From: Christensenella sp. UBA4636
GTDB lineage: Bacteria; Bacillota; Clostridia; Christensenellales; Borkfalkiaceae
Direction of reading: 5' to 3'
Assembly (NCBI GenBank): GCA_002405915.1
Contig: DHMS01000045.1
Span: 1-38,086, forward strand
Length of the DNA stretch: 38,086 bases
Below, piece by piece: positions 16,130-24,103 of the stretch. A program made the position numbers and the translations under genes. The notes under the pieces were generated by a model. The model did not search any database. It saw only the letters and a program-made list of their open reading frames with translations, and had not been told where the DNA came from. Positions within the stretch are counted from its first letter, which is position 1, and each line of letters starts with the position of its first letter.

Positions 16130-17480
16130 AGTTTTTATCGGTTGGAGCAGTAACAATTCGCTTGCGTTAAAGGTTAAAGCCGAACTCAAAAAGAACGACT
16201 ACAACGGCGTTGTCGGAGGTAAGGCGGAAAGCTCGCTCGAACACGGCGTGGGCGATACGATAATAAAACAAATGCGTTCATGCAGCTCGGCGATAATGCT
16301 TTTCACTTCCCGTTCGGACGTTCGCTCAATCTGTAATAAGTGCGGCAAAATCGTCGGCGGAAAAATACTTTCCGGCAACATGCTTTTCGAATTGGGCTTT
16401 CTGACGGGGTCGTTGAAGCCTAACCGCGTGTTCATAGTTTACATAGGCGACGCGGCGGACTATGCTCCGTCGGATTTAAGAGGTATGTGGGATTTACGCG
16501 TCGAAAAGGACGGCAAGTCGGAAGACGAGCTTGCGACGGAGATAGTCGAACTTTTCTTGAAAGAACAGGCGAACGGACTTGTCGACGTAAAAATAGATTT
16601 AGTCGCCGACTATTCGAAGCTCAAAAATCTGATTGCAGACCATTCGGTTTGCCCCGTTTATTACGAAAACGAAATGGCGCAGATTATAATGATGTACTCT
16701 CGCGCGGCGTACCTTTGCGACAACTGCTCTTCTGCTGTCGATTTTTTGGACGAAGTGCTTCATTCGGACGTCGACGACGACCGAATGCTTCTTGCGATAA
16801 ACTCCGCCGCCGTTTACTTAAAAGCCATAGGCGACCTCGAAAAGAACGACGACGGAAAAATGTATCTGCCGCGCAAAGCCTACGTCAGGTACGTAAAGGA
16901 CTTGAAAAGTTACCTTGAAGACTCGGAAGAATTCCCCGAAAACGACAGTTTTCGCCTTATGCTCGAAATGACGGTGCGTTCGACTATCTGCTTTCTCGAT
17001 ATGGCGTATTTTGCAAACGAAGAGGACGACGAGTATGACTACCTCGAAGCGCGCGAAACTTGCATCGCTTCTATAAACGCCGCGCATAAATTCGAAGAAG
17101 CAGACAAAGAAAAGAACGAACTATTCGGAGTTTTATACGAAACTTACGCATACCGCAACCTTGCGCTTTTGTATAAGCGTTACGGTGAAACCGAGCAAGC
17201 GAAAGAAGTTTTTGAAAAGTCTATCTCGGCGCGGTACAAGGTTTTAAGCTACTATCGCAAAAAAGATTTTGACAAAACGATACTTTCTCAAGCCGAAGCG
17301 GAGTATTACCTTGCGTTGACCGATAACATCGGCGAAGTTGACGAAGAAGAGAAAAACCGTCGGCTTAAAGAATTAAAAGACTACGTTGAAAGCGTTAAAA
17401 AGCTTTCGTACGATAGGGCGTACTTAGTGCGCAAAATAGACCAAATTTTAAAGGATGAACGCGACAAAAAAGATAGTTGA
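16119..17480 (+). CDS. TIR-like domain / TPR-like helical protein, copy 2
   Basis: A 453-aa paralogue of the preceding gene, collinear over nearly the whole length. Residues 3-150 are the TIR-like domain: KVFIGW, LALKVKAELKKNDYNG, CSSAIMLFTS, SGNMLFELGFLTGSLKPNRVF with Glu91 at the NADase position, and PSDLRGMWD. A CxxC pair (Cys72, Cys75) sits before the catalytic helix. The helical C-terminus has ETYAYRNLALLYKRYGE and a stretch shared with copy 1 (RYKVLSYYRKKDFDK, EYYLALTD). There is no acidic tail. GGGGAGGA lies eight bases before the ATG at 16119; an earlier in-frame start at 16011 is rejected since copy 1 covers it. The stop is followed by a small hairpin and nfnA. Two linked copies suggest hetero-oligomers or divergence of ligand, both untested. 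Confidence 0.72.
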   Translation: MKGKVFIGWSSNNSLALKVKAELKKNDYNGVVGGKAESSLEHGVGDTIIKQMRSCSSAIMLFTSRSDVRSICNKCGKIVGGKILSGNMLFELGFLTGSLKPNRVFIVYIGDAADYAPSDLRGMWDLRVEKDGKSEDELATEIVELFLKEQANGLVDVKIDLVADYSKLKNLIADHSVCPVYYENEMAQIIMMYSRAAYLCDNCSSAVDFLDEVLHSDVDDDRMLLAINSAAVYLKAIGDLEKNDDGKMYLPRKAYVRYVKDLKSYLEDSEEFPENDSFRLMLEMTVRSTICFLDMAYFANEEDDEYDYLEARETCIASINAAHKFEEADKEKNELFGVLYETYAYRNLALLYKRYGETEQAKEVFEKSISARYKVLSYYRKKDFDKTILSQAEAEYYLALTDNIGEVDEEEKNRRLKELKDYVESVKKLSYDRAYLVRKIDQILKDERDKKDS

Positions 17481-17490
17481 TTTTCAAATA

Positions 17491-17517
17491 AGTCGCGCTA
17501 TAACTTCGTTATCGACT
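17491..17517 (+). repeat. Small post-stop hairpin with an ATAAGTCG motif
   Basis: AGTCG (17491-17495) and ATAAC (17500-17504) pair with GTTAT (17508-17512) and CGACT (17513-17517), leaving a four-base bulge and a three-base loop. Similar sequence follows the stop of nfnB (about 19766-19793). Confidence 0.35.
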
Positions 17518-17533
17518 AATAAAGGATATGACA

Positions 17534-18382
17534 ATGAACGAAATTTTAACAAAAAAATCGCTTAACCCGACCGTAACGCTAATGGAAGTTTACGCGCCGA
17601 GAATAGCGAAAAAGGCTCAGCCGGGACAATTTATCATTTTAAGGGTGTCGGATAAAGGCGAAAGAATACCTTTAACGATTGCAGATTACGACCGCGAAAA
17701 AGGCACCGTTACGATTATTTTCCAGATAGTCGGCGCAACGACGATGAAGCTAAACGCCTTGTCCGTCGGCGATACTATACACGATTTTACGGGTCCGCTC
17801 GGCAGACCTACGGAAACCGATAACCTTAAAAACGTTGCAGTTGTGGGCGGCGGCGTTGGTTGCGCCATCGCTTACCCGATTGCAAAAAAAATGCATATGG
17901 GGGGCGTAAGGGTTACGGCGATTACGGGTTTTCGGAACAAAGACCTCGTTATTTTAAACGACGAATTCGACAAGGCGAGCGATAAGCATATAGCTCTTAC
18001 GGACGACGGCTCGTTCGGCGAAAAAGGGCTTGTCACAAACGCGTTACAATCGCTTATCGACGGCGGAGAAACTTTCGACAGAGTGTTCGCGATAGGTCCG
18101 CTCCCGATGATGAAATTCGTTTGCAAAACGACCGAGCCTTACGGCATAAAAACCATAGTCAGTATGAACCCCATTATGATTGACGGCACCGGAATGTGCG
18201 GTTGTTGTCGCTTGACCGTCGGCGGAAAAACGCTTTTCGCGTGCGTTGACGGACCCGACTTCGACGGACATGAAGTCGACTTTGACGAAGCGATAAGCCG
18301 TTCGTCTATCTATCGCGATTTTGAAGCGAGAGAGCGCGAAAAGACTTGCAACCTTTTGAAAAAGGAGAACGAAAATGGCTGA
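17534..18382 (+). CDS. nfnA: NADH-dependent ferredoxin:NADP+ oxidoreductase small subunit (NfnA/NfnS-like)
   Basis: A 282-aa flavin/NAD-binding subunit of the sulfide-dehydrogenase/dihydroorotate-dehydrogenase-electron-transfer family. Residues 20-95 are the FAD beta-barrel (PGQFIILRV, RIPLTIADY), about 95-215 the NAD domain (VAVVGGGVGCAIAYPIAKK, FAIGPLPMMKFV), and the C-terminus carries the [2Fe-2S] ligands in GTGMCGCCRLTVGG and FACVDGPDFDGH. With NfnB it forms NfnAB, which bifurcates electrons between NADPH, NAD+ and ferredoxin in anaerobes. The start at 17534 is preferred over 17528 because AAAGG is then eight bases away. The next gene overlaps by eight bases. The pair alone, without gltB, argues for Nfn over glutamate synthase. 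Confidence 0.88.
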   Translation: MNEILTKKSLNPTVTLMEVYAPRIAKKAQPGQFIILRVSDKGERIPLTIADYDREKGTVTIIFQIVGATTMKLNALSVGDTIHDFTGPLGRPTETDNLKNVAVVGGGVGCAIAYPIAKKMHMGGVRVTAITGFRNKDLVILNDEFDKASDKHIALTDDGSFGEKGLVTNALQSLIDGGETFDRVFAIGPLPMMKFVCKTTEPYGIKTIVSMNPIMIDGTGMCGCCRLTVGGKTLFACVDGPDFDGHEVDFDEAISRSSIYRDFEAREREKTCNLLKKENENG

Positions 18383-19760
18383 TATGAGTTTAGTTAAGCA
18401 CGAAATGCCCGTAAGAGAGCCTTGCGTTCGCAACTCGGATTTTGAGGAAGTCACGCTCGGTTACACCGCGGAAACGGCGATTGCCGAAGCCAAAAGATGC
18501 TTGAATTGTAAAAACATGCCTTGCTCTACCGGCTGCCCCGTAAGAATAAAAATTCCCGAATTTATTAAAAAAGTAGCAGAGGGCGACTTTGCGGGCGCGT
18601 ACGAAGTAATAAAACAAGACAGTTCTTTGCCCGCCGTTTGCGGCAGAGTTTGCCCGCAGGAAACGCAGTGCGAAAGTAAATGCGTACGCGGCATAAAAGG
18701 CGAAAGTGTTGCTATAGGTCGATTAGAACGCTTTGTTGCCGATTACATGCGCGAAAACGGAGCGAAAGAAGAAACGCGCACGCCGACCGGTGAACGCGTT
18801 GCGGTTATCGGTAGCGGACCCGCGGGGCTTGCTTGCGCGGGGGCTTTAGCAGACAAAGGCTACCGCGTTACCGTGTTTGAAGCTTTGCACGTCGCGGGCG
18901 GCGTTTTAAGCTACGGAATACCCGAATTCAGACTGCCTAAAAAGATAGTCGCGGCGGAAGTTGAGGGACTTAAAAATAAAGGCGTAGAATTTTCGCTCGA
19001 CACCGTCGTAGGAAAGTCGGTGACAATCGCCGAGCTTTTCGAAGAAGAGGGCTATGAAGCCGTGTTCGTCGGCTCGGGCGCGGGCTTACCTCGTTTTATG
19101 GGCGTTAGCGGCGAAAACTTGAAAGGCGTGTTCTCCGCAAACGAATTTTTGACGAGAATAAACTTGATGGGCGGCTTTAAGCAAGGCTCCGAAACGCCCG
19201 TCGTGAGGGCGAAAAAGACTCTCGTTTTCGGCGGCGGCAACGTCGCTATGGACGCGGCGCGTTCGGCAAAAAGGCTCGGGTCGGAAGTTACGATAGTTTA
19301 TCGCCGTACCAAAAACGAACTTCCCGCAAGAAAGGAAGAAATCGAACACGCAAAGGAAGAGGGCATAGAATTTTTGTTCTTGACCGCTCCCGCGGAAATT
19401 ATAGGCGACGAAAACAAATTCGTTAAAGCCGTAAAATGCCAAAAAATGGTGCTTGGCGAACCGGACGCTTCGGGGCGCGCTCGTCCCGTTCCCGTAGAAA
19501 ACGGATACTTTAATATCGAATGCGACTGCGTGATAGTCGCCGTAGGCACTTCCCCGAACCCGCTTATAAAATCGACTACCGAGGGGCTTGAAGTAACTTC
19601 TCGCGGCGGAATTGCATCGGACGAAAACGGCAAAACTTCTATCCCCGGCGTTTACGCGGGCGGCGACGCCGTAACGGGAGCCGCTACCGTTATCTTAGCG
19701 ATGGGCGCGGGCAAAAGAAGTGCGGCGGCTATTGACGAATACTTAAAAAACAAAGCCTGA
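18375..19760 (+). CDS. nfnB: NADPH-dependent NfnB/NfnL subunit (GltD-like)
   Basis: A 461-aa flavoprotein with the architecture of glutamate-synthase small subunits and NfnB. The N-terminal domain has Cys clusters CLNCKNMPCSTGCPV and CGRVCPQETQCESKC for two [4Fe-4S] centres. The FAD site VAVIGSGPAGLACAGALADKGY follows, then the NADP site LVFGGGNVAMDAARSAKRLG with YRRTKNELPAR, and the C-terminal GVYAGGDAVTGAATVILAMGAGKRSA closes the FAD fold. It receives hydride from NADPH and passes electrons by bifurcation to ferredoxin and NAD+. It starts inside nfnA by eight bases with AAGGAG seven bases upstream, so the subunits are coupled. A bidirectional terminator follows 36 bases after the stop. Confidence 0.9.
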   Translation: MADMSLVKHEMPVREPCVRNSDFEEVTLGYTAETAIAEAKRCLNCKNMPCSTGCPVRIKIPEFIKKVAEGDFAGAYEVIKQDSSLPAVCGRVCPQETQCESKCVRGIKGESVAIGRLERFVADYMRENGAKEETRTPTGERVAVIGSGPAGLACAGALADKGYRVTVFEALHVAGGVLSYGIPEFRLPKKIVAAEVEGLKNKGVEFSLDTVVGKSVTIAELFEEEGYEAVFVGSGAGLPRFMGVSGENLKGVFSANEFLTRINLMGGFKQGSETPVVRAKKTLVFGGGNVAMDAARSAKRLGSEVTIVYRRTKNELPARKEEIEHAKEEGIEFLFLTAPAEIIGDENKFVKAVKCQKMVLGEPDASGRARPVPVENGYFNIECDCVIVAVGTSPNPLIKSTTEGLEVTSRGGIASDENGKTSIPGVYAGGDAVTGAATVILAMGAGKRSAAAIDEYLKNKA

Positions 19761-19795
19761 TTTTGATATAAGTCCGTCTATATGTCGATTAAATG

Positions 19796-19836
19796 AAAAA
19801 ACGCTTTCCGTAAGCAATAAACGGAAAGCGTTTTTT
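19796..19836. terminator. Bidirectional intrinsic terminator between nfnB and the leftward polymerase-like gene
   Basis: ACGCTTTCCGT (19801-19811) and ACGGAAAGCGT (19821-19831) form a perfect 11-bp stem with a nine-base loop, flanked by six A on the left and six T on the right, so it can end transcripts from both sides. Confidence 0.92.
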
Positions 19837-19853
19837 CTATGCAAAAAAGTATT

Positions 19854-21278
19854 TTACCTTTCGGGCGTATATAGCGGAGAGTTGAAAACAGCAATGTTCA
19901 AATCACGTTCGGCGTAGATGAGGTTGAACATGTAAAAGAACATCGGGTAAAAGTAGAAAATGTGGTTGTCAAGCAAACTGTTCACGATAAGCGCGCCGAC
20001 GGCAACCGCCATAAAATATCTCGGCTCGTTCGGCTTTTCTATAAAAAGCATAATCGTTTGCGCGCGCATTACGATATACCCCGATAGCCCGAAAAGCCCG
20101 CAAGTCGCAAGAAGTTGTATGGGCGTATTGTGGAAAGTGATAAGTCCGAAGAAAAAGTTTTTTGCAAAAGACGAATCGTCGTAACCGAAGCCGACCCCGA
20201 AAGCGGGCGACTTCATAAACCATTTAAAGCCTATCTCCCAAAGTTCGAACCTGCCTCTGTCGTCCATTTTTGTTTTCAACAAAAAGTCGAAAAATTTAGG
20301 GATAAGCCCCCACACGGAAAGCGTTAGTATAAGCGAAGCGATAACTACCGCTACGAGCGAAAACATTATCTTTTTGTCGCTTCTTTTCTTGATTAAAACG
20401 TAAACGGCAATCGTAATCAAAACAGCAACCGCCGTAAGGATTGACCCGCGCGAAAGGGAGAAGAGCGTTCCGAACGCACCGAGCGAAACGAGGGAGAAAT
20501 AGACGAAACCGTGCAAGGCGTTTTTGCTTTTAATCGCAAGATACGCGCACGCGGGCATCGTCAAAACGAAGATGACGCCTATGTTGTTGCTGACTCCCCA
20601 GCCTAAAAATATGTCGCCTTTATTGACGAATTCTTTCCCGTACGCCGCGCCGAAAAATTTTACCGAAACTTCGATGAAAACTATTAAAAGCGAAACTGCG
20701 GAAGCGTGGCAAAAATATTCGAATCCCGAGTCCTCGTCCGATAAAGTCGCGATAAAATAAAAGTAAATAAAGAGAAACGCAAACGCTTCCGCCGCGGCGA
20801 ACCAAAGGTTTTTTATCGTGTAGCCTTCGAAGCCGAAACCGTTAAAAAGTAGCGTAATCGCAAAGAAAATTAGACCCGAAGAAAGCCTTTTCGGCTTTTT
20901 GAAAACGTCCGAGAATTTTTTGTAAATTATAAGGTGCGCAAAAAAAGATGCTACGCAAACAATCGCAAGGAAAATTATCGTGCCGAGCATAAAGGGCGAA
21001 GATAAAAAGCTTTTTTCCGTTTCGCTCGGGTTGTTCACGGACGGGTAATGCCGATAAGATACGGCGAAAACCGTTGAAATAACGAGCATAACCGCGGGCT
21101 TGGTGCTTCGACAAAATATAGAGGAAATAACAAGATTTGCAACGACGTAGTAAAAGGCGAGAACTTCAAGCCCGAAAAGCCCGGATAACAAAACTACCGC
21201 TCCCGTTGCGTAAAGATACAATCGGGAGTAGTAGTAAGATTCGAACTTTTTATTGAGTTTTTCAATCGCCAAATTCAT
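19854..21278 (-). CDS. O-antigen-ligase/Wzy-like polytopic membrane protein
   Basis: A polytopic inner-membrane protein of about 474 aa with 10-12 hydrophobic segments. A long soluble loop towards the C-terminus carries FELWEIGFKWFMKSPAFGVGFGYDD followed by FHNTPIQLLATCGLFGLSGY; this R-x(n)-W-x(n)-P-GxG...H-N layout is typical of the O-antigen ligase/polymerase (Wzy_C, PF04932) family, where the Arg and His are functional. Such proteins polymerise or transfer lipid-linked glycans outside the membrane. A longer reading begins at 21317, but the promoter at 21349-21321 would start transcription downstream of that ATG, and AAGGA lies eight bases before the ATG at 21278, so I take 21278. No other glycan-synthesis genes surround it. 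Confidence 0.82.
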   Translation of the reverse strand: MNLAIEKLNKKFESYYYSRLYLYATGAVVLLSGLFGLEVLAFYYVVANLVISSIFCRSTKPAVMLVISTVFAVSYRHYPSVNNPSETEKSFLSSPFMLGTIIFLAIVCVASFFAHLIIYKKFSDVFKKPKRLSSGLIFFAITLLFNGFGFEGYTIKNLWFAAAEAFAFLFIYFYFIATLSDEDSGFEYFCHASAVSLLIVFIEVSVKFFGAAYGKEFVNKGDIFLGWGVSNNIGVIFVLTMPACAYLAIKSKNALHGFVYFSLVSLGAFGTLFSLSRGSILTAVAVLITIAVYVLIKKRSDKKIMFSLVAVVIASLILTLSVWGLIPKFFDFLLKTKMDDRGRFELWEIGFKWFMKSPAFGVGFGYDDSSFAKNFFFGLITFHNTPIQLLATCGLFGLSGYIVMRAQTIMLFIEKPNEPRYFMAVAVGALIVNSLLDNHIFYFYPMFFYMFNLIYAERDLNIAVFNSPLYTPER

Positions 21279-21320
21279 TCTTTTCGTCCTTAATACGCGT
21301 ATAACTCTGTTACGCATTCA

Positions 21321-21349
21321 ATTTTACCATATTTGCGCGTTTTTAGCAA
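21321..21349 (-). promoter_or_regulatory. Sigma-A-type promoter for the Wzy-like gene
   Basis: On the minus strand TTGCTA (21349-21344) and TAAAAT (21326-21321) are 17 bases apart. The predicted start near 21314 lies past the ATG at 21317 and supports the downstream start codon at 21278. Confidence 0.65.
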
Positions 21350-21414
21350 GGAATAATTTAACTTTAATAAAAGTTTATGTAATTAAAAGAAATATAGTCG
21401 CATATAGATAGGCT

Positions 21415-22398
21415 ATGAAATTGTTGAAAAGGGTTTGCTTTATTGTCGCTTTGCTCATCGCCTCGTCGTCTATAGTCTTTTTTGCGTTGCCGATAAAAAG
21501 AAAAAGCGCGCAAAAAAAGGACGAACCTAAGGTTATTACCGTGTGGCAAATAGATATGTTCGAGGGCGGAAAAGGGGCGAGAAAAGATAGCGTTTCACGC
21601 TTGGCAAAAGCTTATGAAAAAACGCAAAAGTCGCTCTATACATCGGTTATCGAACAAACTGTGGAGGGCGCGGAGCAAAAATTAGCGAGCGGCATTAAGC
21701 CCGATTTGATATCCTTTTCCGCCGGGCTTGACGGGGTGGAAAGCTTGGCGAAAAAGCTTCCTATGTCCGACGGATTTGCAGGTAGCGTAAACGGCGATAC
21801 TTTTGCCGTCGCGTGGGCATACGGCGGGTACTTTTTAATAAGTAAAACCGAAAGTTATAACGAGCTTTTTATTTCCTCGGGGCTTGGGTACAATTCGCCG
21901 TGTGCGGCGGCGTATCTTAGCGGAATAGATATTGAAAACGCAACAATTTTGCCGCCGGAAGAAGCTTTTTCAAGCTTTGAAAAAAGCGAAAACGGCGCGC
22001 TTATCGGCACTCAACGCGATTTAGTCCGCGCCGAAAGGAAAAACTCGAAGCCCGTAATAAAGCCGCTCGGCGAATACACCGACCTCGTGCAGTACATGGC
22101 GATAACGGCGGACGAAGAAAATTTTGAAGCTTCTCTTTCATTCTTGAAGTATTTTTTGTCGGAATCCGAAAATGAGACGGAAAAACTCAATCTTTTATCG
22201 CCTTACAAAAAGCAAAAAACAAGCGATAATCAAGTTATAGCGAGGCTTTTGGAGTTGAAACCTACAAAAACTTTGTACGCTTTTACGCCCGAAGAGGTGA
22301 TAGCGAGCCTTGACGAAACTTTTAAAAATTCAAAAAACAAGACGGAAAACCAACTGAAAATTGCAAAATGCACTTTTAAATCATTGAAAATAAATTGA
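21415..22398 (+). CDS. Extracellular solute-binding-like protein without its transporter
   Basis: A 327-aa protein with basic start and one hydrophobic segment (residues 7-28, VCFIVALLIASSSIVFFAL) with no lipobox Cys, so it is exported with an uncleaved anchor or a signal peptide. After it, KVITVWQIDMFEGGKGARKDSVSRLAKAYEKT resembles the N-terminal lobe of family 1 ABC sugar-binding proteins, and LASGIKPDLISFSAGLDG follows the same pattern. The C-terminal lobe is shorter than usual (family 400-450 aa). No permease or ATPase gene is near. It may be a sensory or structural cell-surface derivative of a binding protein; a true transporter role would need partners elsewhere. The ribosome site is weak. 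Confidence 0.65.
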   Translation: MKLLKRVCFIVALLIASSSIVFFALPIKRKSAQKKDEPKVITVWQIDMFEGGKGARKDSVSRLAKAYEKTQKSLYTSVIEQTVEGAEQKLASGIKPDLISFSAGLDGVESLAKKLPMSDGFAGSVNGDTFAVAWAYGGYFLISKTESYNELFISSGLGYNSPCAAAYLSGIDIENATILPPEEAFSSFEKSENGALIGTQRDLVRAERKNSKPVIKPLGEYTDLVQYMAITADEENFEASLSFLKYFLSESENETEKLNLLSPYKKQKTSDNQVIARLLELKPTKTLYAFTPEEVIASLDETFKNSKNKTENQLKIAKCTFKSLKIN

Positions 22399-22412
22399 CT
22401 ATGGTGTAAAAT
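22384..22412 (+). promoter_or_regulatory. Sigma-A-type promoter for murB, inside the end of the upstream gene
   Basis: TTGAAA (22384-22389), a 17-base spacer and TAAAAT (22407-22412), only 13 bases before the murB ATG. The implied leader is very short but keeps the AAGGAG ribosome site only if transcription starts by about 22415, so the assignment is tentative. Confidence 0.4.
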
Positions 22413-22425
22413 AAAGGAGAAGAAA

Positions 22426-23292
22426 ATGTACGAGGCTTTTTTAAAAGAGCTTGGCGGGGTAAAATATGAAAGGGATAAACCCCTTTCGGACATGACTACT
22501 TTCCGCTTGGGCGGCAAAGCCGACCTTGTTATTTACCCGACCTCTACGCGCTTAGCCGCAAAGGCGATATCTATGCTTAAAGGCGAAGCGCATTACGTCG
22601 TACTCGGCGGCGGAAGCAACGTGCTTTGCTCCGACAAAGGTTTCCGCGGCGTGGTCATTTCGACAAAGCTTATGTCTTATTTGCGCCTTTGGGGCAGTAT
22701 ACTCGTTTGCGGCGCGGGCGTAAGAATGAAAGACGCGGTGAAAATCGCTTGCGATAATACGCTCGGCGGGCTTGAATTCGCGGTGGGTATCCCGGGAACG
22801 GTCGGAGGCTTTATCGCGATGAACGGCGGGTGCTTCAATAAATGCGCCGCGGACAGAGTTTGTTACGTCGTCGGCGAGGGCGGAGTTTACAACAACGAAA
22901 CATGTTGCTTCGACTATCGCCGCAGTAGATTTTCGGACGGCGAAGCAATATTCGAAGCGGCTTTCAGGCTCAAAGTCACCGAGCAAGACCTTATAGAAGC
23001 AAAACTTACGCGCTTTAAGGAAGTAAGGAAAAAGAGCCAACCGAAAGGCGCAAGCTCGGGTTGTTGCTTTTTGAACGAAGGCTTTTTCGCCGGTAAAGTT
23101 ATCGACCAAGCGGGGCTAAAAGGTTTCGGCGTAGGCGGCGCGACGGTCGCGAGCAAGCACGCGAATTTTATAATTTCCGACGGCGGCACGGCGGCGGACG
23201 TATATAAGCTCATACAAACGATAAAAGAAAAAGTTTACGAAAGAGCGGGAATAACCCTGCACGAAGAAATAAAATTCATAGGGGAGTTTTAA
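22426..23292 (+). CDS. murB: UDP-N-acetylenolpyruvoylglucosamine reductase MurB
   Basis: Flavoenzyme that reduces UDP-GlcNAc-enolpyruvate to UDP-MurNAc in cytoplasmic peptidoglycan synthesis. At 288 aa it is the short type II form. MTTFRLGGKADLVIYP is the FAD-binding start, VVLGGGSNVLCSDKGF the FAD pyrophosphate loop, LEFAVGIPGTVGGFIAMNGG the central signature, YRRSRF a substrate region and LHEEIKFIG the terminal Glu motif. At the catalytic proton-donor site, normally GSxF, it reads GASSGCCFLN, so Cys replaces Ser. AAAGGAGA precedes the ATG. The PHP and whiA genes follow closely, an arrangement common in Clostridia. Confidence 0.94.
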   Translation: MYEAFLKELGGVKYERDKPLSDMTTFRLGGKADLVIYPTSTRLAAKAISMLKGEAHYVVLGGGSNVLCSDKGFRGVVISTKLMSYLRLWGSILVCGAGVRMKDAVKIACDNTLGGLEFAVGIPGTVGGFIAMNGGCFNKCAADRVCYVVGEGGVYNNETCCFDYRRSRFSDGEAIFEAAFRLKVTEQDLIEAKLTRFKEVRKKSQPKGASSGCCFLNEGFFAGKVIDQAGLKGFGVGGATVASKHANFIISDGGTAADVYKLIQTIKEKVYERAGITLHEEIKFIGEF

Positions 23293-23326
23293 AAACCAAA
23301 GCAAGCCCCTTTGAAACGGAAGAAAA

Positions 23327-24103
23327 ATGAAGATAAACGCGGATTACCATACGCATACGAGATACAGCCACGGTAAAGGCACCGTTTTGGACAACGCCGA
23401 AGCGGCTTTGAAAATCGGTTTACGCACTATCGCCATAACCGATCACGGGTTTTCGCACCCGGCGTTCGGAATGAGAAGAAGAAAACTTAACGCAATGCGC
23501 GCCGACTGCACGGCGGCAGAACAAAAAACGGGCGTAAAAGTTCTTTTAGGGATAGAATCCAACATTTTGGGCGAAAGCGGAAAAATCGACGTAAAACCGA
23601 CCGACTACGACAAGCTCGATATTATCCTTGCGGGCGTGCATAGAATGGTTTTTTACGATAAGATAAAAGACTATCGCAAGTTGTTTTTGGCGAACGCTTT
23701 CAACGACTTGTTCAAAAGAAAAGCCTCCGCTTCTTTAAGGGCGTACAACACGCGTTGCTACGTCAATGCCATAAAAAATAACCCGATAGACATTTTAACG
23801 CACCTTGATTTCAAGGTGGATTGCGACGTAAAAACGGTTGCAGAGTGCTGCGCCGATTACGGAACTTACGTTGAGATAAACACTAAAAAAATACACATGA
23901 CGAGCGAAGAATGGGACGAAGTTTTTTCGACCAAAGCAAACTTCATCATCGATTCGGACGCTCATTCGCCGTCGCGCGTGGGCGAAATTTCGCTTATCGA
24001 AGCTCTTGAAAAGGACGGCGTTAACATTCCGTACGAACGCGTTTATAACGTGGGCGACAAAAAGCCGACTTTTAGGTTCGAGGAGTTTAAGAAAAGATTA
24101 TGA
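23327..24103 (+). CDS. PHP-domain phosphoesterase (YcdX-like)
   Basis: A 258-aa PHP-family metal-dependent phosphoesterase. ADYHTHTRYSHG (residues 4-15) is the HxH motif with the following His, AITDHGFSHP the DH motif, LGIESNI the metal-binding Glu, LAGVHRM the next His, ILTHLDF another and IIDSDAHSPSRVG the C-terminal DxH, so all metal-ligand motifs are intact. YcdX-type enzymes hydrolyse phosphate esters with three metal ions; the natural substrate is not settled. It sits between murB and whiA and overlaps whiA by four bases (ATGA), so it is co-translated with it. Confidence 0.88.
   Translation: MKINADYHTHTRYSHGKGTVLDNAEAALKIGLRTIAITDHGFSHPAFGMRRRKLNAMRADCTAAEQKTGVKVLLGIESNILGESGKIDVKPTDYDKLDIILAGVHRMVFYDKIKDYRKLFLANAFNDLFKRKASASLRAYNTRCYVNAIKNNPIDILTHLDFKVDCDVKTVAECCADYGTYVEINTKKIHMTSEEWDEVFSTKANFIIDSDAHSPSRVGEISLIEALEKDGVNIPYERVYNVGDKKPTFRFEEFKKRL

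Noticed and set aside
18375..19760. Glutamate synthase small subunit (gltD)
   Set aside because: No large subunit is present and nfnA overlaps it, so the Nfn assignment fits better.
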